Assembly (NCBI GenBank): GCA_030147435.1
Contig: JASKZX010000017.1
Location: 1-9,647 of the forward strand
Direction: 5' to 3'
Source: Savagea sp.
GTDB taxonomy: Bacteria; Bacillota; Bacilli; Bacillales_A; Planococcaceae
DNA: 9,647 nucleotides
This document shows, piece by piece, positions 6,657-9,647 of the stretch (position 1 is the stretch's first letter; every line of letters begins with the position of its first letter). The notes under the pieces were generated by a model. That model was not told the origin of the DNA, searched no databases, and saw only the letters and a program-made list of their open reading frames with translations. A program made the position numbers and the translations under genes.

Positions 6657-7691
6657 TTACATCGGTAGCGGGAGAAACTCAATACCTAATGTCTCGTCAA
6701 ACCCGCACATAATATTCATATTTTGAATTGCTTGTCCTGCTGCACCTTTTACCATATTGTCGATCACTGCTAAAATCGTCACGCGTCCTGTACGCTCATC
6801 GACATCACAATGAATATCACAGAAGTTTGAACCACGGACTTGGTTCGTACTAAACGAATTCGTTTCCTTGATATAACGAATAAATGGTGCATCTTCATAA
6901 TGACGCTCGAAGCTTTCGTGAATCATTTCTTCTGTTACACCTTCATTCAAAGTCGCATAGGCGGTCGTTAAAATACCGCGTTCCATCGGGACTAAGTGGG
7001 TAGAAAATGTAATCGTCGCATCTGCTTCTCCAAACCACTGAATCGATTGTTCAATTTCTGGAATATGTTGATGCTTATTAATTTTATAAATCGATGTACT
7101 TTCATTCGCTTCACAAAAGTGCGAACTTTTCGTCAATTTATTCCCTGAACCTGTTACACCGCTTTTAGCATCAATAATACAGCTGTTCGGATCAATCAAC
7201 TGATCTTTAATTAACGGTAAAATACTTAAAGCAGTCGCTGTCGGATAACACCCTGGATTTGACAGTAATTGCGCATGTTGAATCGCTTCTTTATTCCATT
7301 CAGATAATCCGTATACTGCTTGTTCTAACAACTCTTTTTTCGGTGCTTCTTTTCCGTACCATTTTTCATACAATTCTGGATTTTGAATACGGTAATCACC
7401 CGCTAAATCGATGAGCTTCACATCTTTTCCGATCAATGGCTCTAAAAGTGTCGTCGTCACTCCAGCCGGTGTACTCGTAAATACGACATCATACGTTTCT
7501 AATACGTCATATTCAATCGCCTTCATCGGCTCATCATATAGCCCTTTAAACTGCGGATACTTCTCTGAATACGGTACACCTACTTCTGAAGAGGTAAATG
7601 TATCAATCGTTGTGACTTCTTTATGTTGATGGAGTAAACGGACAAGTTCGACGCCCCCGTAACCTGTCGCTCCAATAATTGCAATTTTCAT
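6657..7691 (-). CDS. argC: N-acetyl-gamma-glutamyl-phosphate reductase
   Basis: 344-residue NADP-dependent reductase that forms N-acetylglutamate semialdehyde from the acyl phosphate made by ArgB. Visible: the N-terminal Rossmann motif GATGYGGVELVRLL (7-20), catalytic C148 in LLSNPGCYPTATAL, HLVPMERGI (232-240) and the C-terminal KGAAGQAIQNMN (315-326). Start ATG at 7691 gives MKIAIIGATGYGG, the usual beginning, and AAAAGGA precedes it. In-frame starts up to 27 bases further upstream would add an atypical prefix and swallow the Shine-Dalgarno. First gene of argC-argJ-argB-argD. Its stop overlaps the argJ Shine-Dalgarno. Regulation: a strong promoter with two ARG boxes lies directly upstream. 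Confidence 0.96.
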   Translation of the reverse strand: MKIAIIGATGYGGVELVRLLHQHKEVTTIDTFTSSEVGVPYSEKYPQFKGLYDEPMKAIEYDVLETYDVVFTSTPAGVTTTLLEPLIGKDVKLIDLAGDYRIQNPELYEKWYGKEAPKKELLEQAVYGLSEWNKEAIQHAQLLSNPGCYPTATALSILPLIKDQLIDPNSCIIDAKSGVTGSGNKLTKSSHFCEANESTSIYKINKHQHIPEIEQSIQWFGEADATITFSTHLVPMERGILTTAYATLNEGVTEEMIHESFERHYEDAPFIRYIKETNSFSTNQVRGSNFCDIHCDVDERTGRVTILAVIDNMVKGAAGQAIQNMNIMCGFDETLGIEFLPLPM

Positions 7692-7727
7692 CGTCATCAT
7701 CCTTTTCTGTAAAATCAATTAATATAC

Positions 7728-7756
7728 AGTATATATATGCATAATTATAAAGTCAA
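7728..7756 (-). promoter_or_regulatory. Sigma-A promoter of the argCJBD operon
   Basis: On the minus strand TTGACT (7751-7756) is followed after exactly 17 bp by TATACT (7728-7733). Both hexamers are one base from consensus. The start point should be near 7721, giving a leader of about 30 bases. The spacer is covered by an ARG box. Confidence 0.85.
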
Positions 7757-7773
7757 ATGAATTTTTATTATAA
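7736..7773. promoter_or_regulatory. Two tandem ARG boxes (ArgR/AhrC operator) on the argC promoter
   Basis: Box 1 (core TGCATAATTATAAA, 7738-7751) and box 2 (core TGAATTTTTATTAT, 7758-7771) resemble the ARG-box core TGAATNNNNATTCA. Their centres are 20 bp apart, two 18-bp boxes separated by 2 bp, a spacing known for ArgR hexamer binding. Box 1 covers the spacer of the argC promoter and box 2 lies just upstream of its -35, so arginine-dependent repression is expected. Each box is imperfect; the pair and the position make the call. Confidence 0.7.
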
Positions 7774-7803
7774 AAGACAGCGCTGTTTCATTTATGATAT
7801 ACT
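7774..7803 (+). promoter_or_regulatory. Extended -10 promoter of fabI
   Basis: TATACT (7798-7803) is preceded by TGA, forming an extended -10 (TGnTATACT). A weak -35, AAGACA (7774-7779), lies 18 bp upstream. The start point would fall near 7810, inside the FapR operator. A perfect palindrome ACAGCGCTGT (7777-7786) overlaps the -35 edge and may be coincidental. Confidence 0.65.
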
Positions 7804-7807
7804 TGTA

Positions 7808-7826
7808 TTTAGTATCAGGTACTAAA
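7808..7826. promoter_or_regulatory. FapR operator upstream of fabI
   Basis: TTTAGTATCAGGTACTAAA is a 19-bp inverted repeat with one mismatched pair, matching the FapR pattern TTAGTACCNNNTACTAA. It covers the expected transcription start of fabI. In Bacillales FapR represses fatty acid synthesis genes and is released by malonyl-CoA. The operator argues that the host has FapR and that fabI belongs to that regulon. Confidence 0.88.
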
Positions 7827-7853
7827 TTTTATGTCTTTCAAGGGGGACTATTA

Positions 7854-8633
7854 ATGGTAGATCTTTTACAAATGAAAGGAAAAAATATCGTCGTCATGGG
7901 CGTTGCGAACGAACGAAGTATTGCATGGGGCGTTGCGACACAATTATTTGCTGTTGGAGCGAATGTATTATTCACATATCGCAGTGAGCGCTCTTTACGT
8001 AAATTAAAGCGCCAATTAGAAAAAGAAAACTTACAACCTGTCGGGATCGTTCAAATGGATGCGAACGATGATGCAAGCATTGAAGCAGCATTTGAAGAAA
8101 TTACTCAACATTTTGATCAAATCGACGGACTCGTTCATTCCGCTGCATCTGCAGACCCATCTGACTTAAGGGATGATTTCAGCAACACTTCACGCGACGG
8201 ATTTAAATTCGCTTTAGAAACGAGCGCTTATTCACTCGTAGCAGTTGCAAAAGCAGCAAGTCCTCATATGTCAGAAGGAAGTTCGATCATTACGATGACA
8301 TATCTCGGTTCTACACGCGTCATGCCTGGATATAACGTGATGGGCGTTGCAAAAGCAGCGCTTGAATCTGCGATGCGTTACTTAGCATTCGAACTCGGGG
8401 AAAAAGGAATTCGTGTCAATGCGATTTCTGCTGGCCCTATTAAAACGATTTCTGCTCGTGGTGTCGCTTCATTCAATACGATTTTAGACGTTATGGAAGA
8501 GCACGCACCTTTACGACGCAATGTGACGAAAGAAGAAGTCGGTAATATGACAGTCGCTATGCTTAGCCCATTATCGAGTGGTGTGACAGGAGAAGTGGTT
8601 TTCGTCGACGCTGGATATCATATTACTGGGTAA
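7854..8633 (+). CDS. fabI: Enoyl-[acyl-carrier-protein] reductase (NADH), FabI type
   Basis: 259-residue short-chain dehydrogenase that reduces trans-2-enoyl-ACP, the last step of each elongation cycle. Visible: the cofactor-binding GVANERSIAWG (16-26), the Y150 region TMTYLGS, the catalytic pair Y160 and K167 in YNVMGVAK (Tyr-x6-Lys), RVNAISAGPIKTISARGV (187-204) and the C-terminal GVTGEVVFVDAGYHI. These identify FabI rather than FabL or FabV. Start ATG at 7854 is preceded by AAGGGGG (7840-7846). An in-frame ATG at 7794 lies upstream of the promoter start point and is rejected. Oddity: the loop usually reading VHSIAFA or VHSIGFA is VHSAASA here (94-100), replacing the conserved Phe by S99. 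Monocistronic, divergent from argC, probably under FapR. Confidence 0.96.
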   Translation: MVDLLQMKGKNIVVMGVANERSIAWGVATQLFAVGANVLFTYRSERSLRKLKRQLEKENLQPVGIVQMDANDDASIEAAFEEITQHFDQIDGLVHSAASADPSDLRDDFSNTSRDGFKFALETSAYSLVAVAKAASPHMSEGSSIITMTYLGSTRVMPGYNVMGVAKAALESAMRYLAFELGEKGIRVNAISAGPIKTISARGVASFNTILDVMEEHAPLRRNVTKEEVGNMTVAMLSPLSSGVTGEVVFVDAGYHITG

Positions 8634-8637
8634 TTGA

Positions 8638-8674
8638 AGAATGACTACCAATCATTCTATTTGTATCTTTTTTC
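8638..8674 (+). terminator. Weak intrinsic terminator after fabI
   Basis: A 7-bp A/T-rich stem (AGAATGA 8638-8644, TCATTCT 8652-8658) with a 7-base loop begins 5 bases after the fabI stop and is followed by a broken U-tract ending in TTTTTT. The -35 of the next promoter lies inside that tract. Termination is likely incomplete. Confidence 0.4.
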
Positions 8675-8688
8675 ATCCGTGATATAAT
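8661..8688 (+). promoter_or_regulatory. Strong extended -10 promoter of the CDF leader
   Basis: TTGTAT (8661-8666), a 16-bp spacer and a consensus TATAAT (8683-8688) preceded by TGA (extended -10). Start point expected about 8694-8696. No comparable promoter exists between the terminator at 8803-8836 and the CDF start, so this is the best candidate for driving the exporter as well as the leader. Confidence 0.78.
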
Positions 8689-8738
8689 AGATAGACGGAA
8701 ACCAATTTATCTTTTAAGATAAGTTGAAAAGGCAGATC

Positions 8739-8813
8739 ATGGAAAAGAGCGTGATGAATATGACTTTCATCGACTACGACAATTCCATATTTTTTTATTT
8801 TGAAAAACCCTGA
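8739..8813 (+). CDS. Candidate 24-residue leader peptide or small protein
   Basis: I do not recognise this ORF. It starts at ATG 8739 with AAAAGG (8727-8732) 6 bases upstream, begins MEKSVMNMTF, continues IDYDNSIFFYFEKP and stops at TGA (8811-8813). Six of its 24 residues are Phe or Tyr, four of them consecutive (18-21). There is no membrane segment or cysteine. Its last codon is Pro and its stop codon lies inside the 5' arm of the terminator hairpin (8803-8816). The length, the final Pro and the UGA stop are shared with the arrest peptide TnaC of E. coli; I see similarity of form, not proof of homology. It may be a regulatory leader peptide, a genuine small protein, or a chance ORF. It is placed between a strong promoter and a terminator with a fitting ribosome binding site, which favours translation. 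Confidence 0.45.
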   Translation: MEKSVMNMTFIDYDNSIFFYFEKP

Positions 8814-8836
8814 CGTTCAGACGTCAGGGTTTTTTG
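8803..8836 (+). terminator. Intrinsic terminator between the leader ORF and the CDF gene
   Basis: The arms 8803-8816 and 8821-8834 can form 14 pairs around the loop TCAG. The G/C-rich half is CCCTGACGT with ACGTCAGGG, followed by TTTTTT. The A-run on the other side means it could also work in the minus direction. It sits 43 bases upstream of the CDF start codon and about 170 bases after fabI, so it ends the leader transcript rather than fabI alone. Confidence 0.93.
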
Positions 8837-8878
8837 TTGCCTTCATACAAGTTTTATCATTTATAGGGGGTTATTTAT

Positions 8879-9647
8879 ATGTTTGAAACTCAATCCGGAC
8901 ATTCATTTGCATCACTCGTTGCGATTTGGATCAGTCTTTTAAGTAATATTGCACTTACTGTTTTAAAAATTACCGTTGGAGCTCTTTTTAATAGTCCTGT
9001 TTTACTCGCAGACGGTTTTCACAACGCAGGAGATGTCGCTGCTTCACTCGCTGCTTTAACAGCGATGCGCATTTCAAAACAACCTGCCGATGAAGATCAC
9101 CCGTGGGGACATGGAAAAGCAGAAGTTATCGGTGCCGGAATCGTTGCAATCATTTTAGGTGTCGCTGCACTTTATATCGCATATGAAGCAATTCTCGCTT
9201 TCTTCCAAGAACCTGGAAAAGCAAGTGTTATCGCTTTAATTACAGCAATCATTTCTACTGTATGGAAACAAGCATTGTATATGTATACGATTAAAGTAGG
9301 GAAACGCGAAAATAGTAAAGGTTTGATCGCCACGGCTTATGACCATTTAGCGGATGTCTACGCATCACTTGCAGCCGTTGTCGGTATCGGACTCGGATTA
9401 CTTGGAGGCTATATCGGTGTACCATGGTTAAGTTACGCAGACCCAATCGCAGGAATTATCGTTGCCTACCTCGTCTTTAAGTTAGCATATGAAATGGGAA
9501 AAGAATCACTCGATATTTTAATGGAAAAAAGCGTAAGTCCCGAACGCCTCGAAGAATTCCGTCAAACGATTGAAGCGTTTGATGATGTAAAACGTATCGA
9601 CCGACTCCGCGCACGTGAACACGGACACTACGTATTAGTCGATTTAC
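8879..9647 (+). CDS. Cation diffusion facilitator (CDF) metal exporter, 3' part outside window
   Basis: Proton-coupled divalent metal exporter of the cytoplasmic membrane; 256 codons are visible before the right edge. Hydrophobic segments lie at about 11-35, 37-63, 82-108, 115-135, 157-181 and 187-206, the six expected for the family. The transport-site residues appear as ADGFHNAGD in TM2 (D45, H48, D52) and YDHLADVYAS in TM5 (D155, D159). DEDHPWGHGKAE (71-82) is the conserved cytosolic loop, and the C-terminal ferredoxin-like domain begins at about 215. The overall sequence resembles the YeaB (MneS)/YdfM (MneP) manganese exporters of Bacillus, and the D155-x3-D159 pair agrees with manganese, but zinc, iron or cobalt cannot be excluded. 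Start ATG at 8879 has AGGGGG (8865-8870) 8 bases upstream. No promoter is visible downstream of the preceding terminator, so expression probably depends on read-through of the leader. Confidence 0.93.
   Translation, partial: MFETQSGHSFASLVAIWISLLSNIALTVLKITVGALFNSPVLLADGFHNAGDVAASLAALTAMRISKQPADEDHPWGHGKAEVIGAGIVAIILGVAALYIAYEAILAFFQEPGKASVIALITAIISTVWKQALYMYTIKVGKRENSKGLIATAYDHLADVYASLAAVVGIGLGLLGGYIGVPWLSYADPIAGIIVAYLVFKLAYEMGKESLDILMEKSVSPERLEEFRQTIEAFDDVKRIDRLRAREHGHYVLVDL

Larger units (their letters stand above)
8695..8836 (+). ncRNA. About 140-nt leader RNA with internal ORF and terminator (candidate attenuator)
   Basis: The transcript predicted from the promoter at 8661-8688 has three parts. 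A long A/U-rich hairpin (8703-8726, up to 11 pairs with a tiny loop) comes first. It is followed by a Shine-Dalgarno and a 24-codon ORF containing a small hairpin (GATGAA 8753-8758 with TTCATC 8766-8771). An intrinsic terminator ends it. I could not match it to a riboswitch class I know, including yybP-ykoY, NiCo, T-box, fluoride and ykkC types. It could be a cis-acting leader of the CDF gene, a free small RNA, or the mRNA of a small protein. Exact ends are inferred. Confidence 0.5.

Noticed and set aside
7794..7853. 20-residue N-terminal extension of FabI from an ATG at 7794
   Set aside because: It begins upstream of the expected transcription start and runs across the FapR operator; AAGGGGG and the family-like MVDLLQMKGKN begin at 7854.
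8695..8836. Known riboswitch (yybP-ykoY manganese, NiCo, fluoride, guanidine or T-box) upstream of the CDF gene
   Set aside because: I could not find the conserved cores of these classes in the leader. A covariance-model scan (Rfam) would be decisive: a significant hit would overturn this.
8837..8870. Separate promoter for the CDF gene (TTGCCT with TTTATA)
   Set aside because: The -10 would abut the ribosome binding site, placing the start point after it, and the hexamers match poorly.

Overview
The window looks like a chromosomal segment of a low-to-moderate GC Bacillales bacterium (Bacillaceae-like). The evidence is AGGAGG-type ribosome binding sites, compact same-strand operons, a sulfide:quinone reductase followed by a DUF1641 protein, a textbook FapR operator in front of fabI, ARG boxes in front of argC, and intrinsic terminators with U-tracts. 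There are nine confident protein genes. Two of them run off the window ends. No rRNA, tRNA, CRISPR array, insertion sequence or prophage gene was seen.

Layout. (1) 1-1350, minus strand: a two-component system, with a cytoplasmic PAS histidine kinase of the NreB/DegS type translationally coupled to a NarL/FixJ-type response regulator cut off by the left edge. (2) 1461-3480, minus strand: a type II sulfide:quinone oxidoreductase gene and a DUF1641 gene, closed by a very strong terminator. (3) 3542-7691, minus strand: argC-argJ-argB-argD, the cyclic acetyl-ornithine branch of arginine synthesis. (4) 7692-7853: a divergent control region holding a strong argC promoter with two ARG boxes, back to back with the fabI promoter and its FapR operator. 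(5) 7854-8633, plus strand: fabI, enoyl-ACP reductase. (6) 8661-8836, plus strand: a strong promoter, a 24-codon open reading frame and an intrinsic terminator. (7) 8879 to the right edge, plus strand: a cation diffusion facilitator (CDF) exporter.

How the genes work together. The arg genes carry glutamate to N-acetylornithine and, through ArgJ, recycle the acetyl group. Repression by an ArgR/AhrC protein is expected from the operator layout. FabI completes each fatty acid elongation cycle, and malonyl-CoA should relieve FapR repression of it. The SQR oxidises sulfide and feeds electrons to the quinone pool. The kinase/regulator pair may sense oxygen or redox state through a cysteine-bearing PAS domain; its targets are not visible here.

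The most interesting region is the leader of the CDF gene. The small ORF ends in Pro-UGA inside the 5' arm of the terminator hairpin, and I see no other promoter for the exporter. This layout would let a ribosome paused at the end of the peptide block termination and switch on metal export. It is inferred from sequence geometry only. Secondary points are a missing fourth cysteine in the NreB-like kinase, an altered active-site loop in FabI, and a possible sigma-B-type promoter for the SQR operon.
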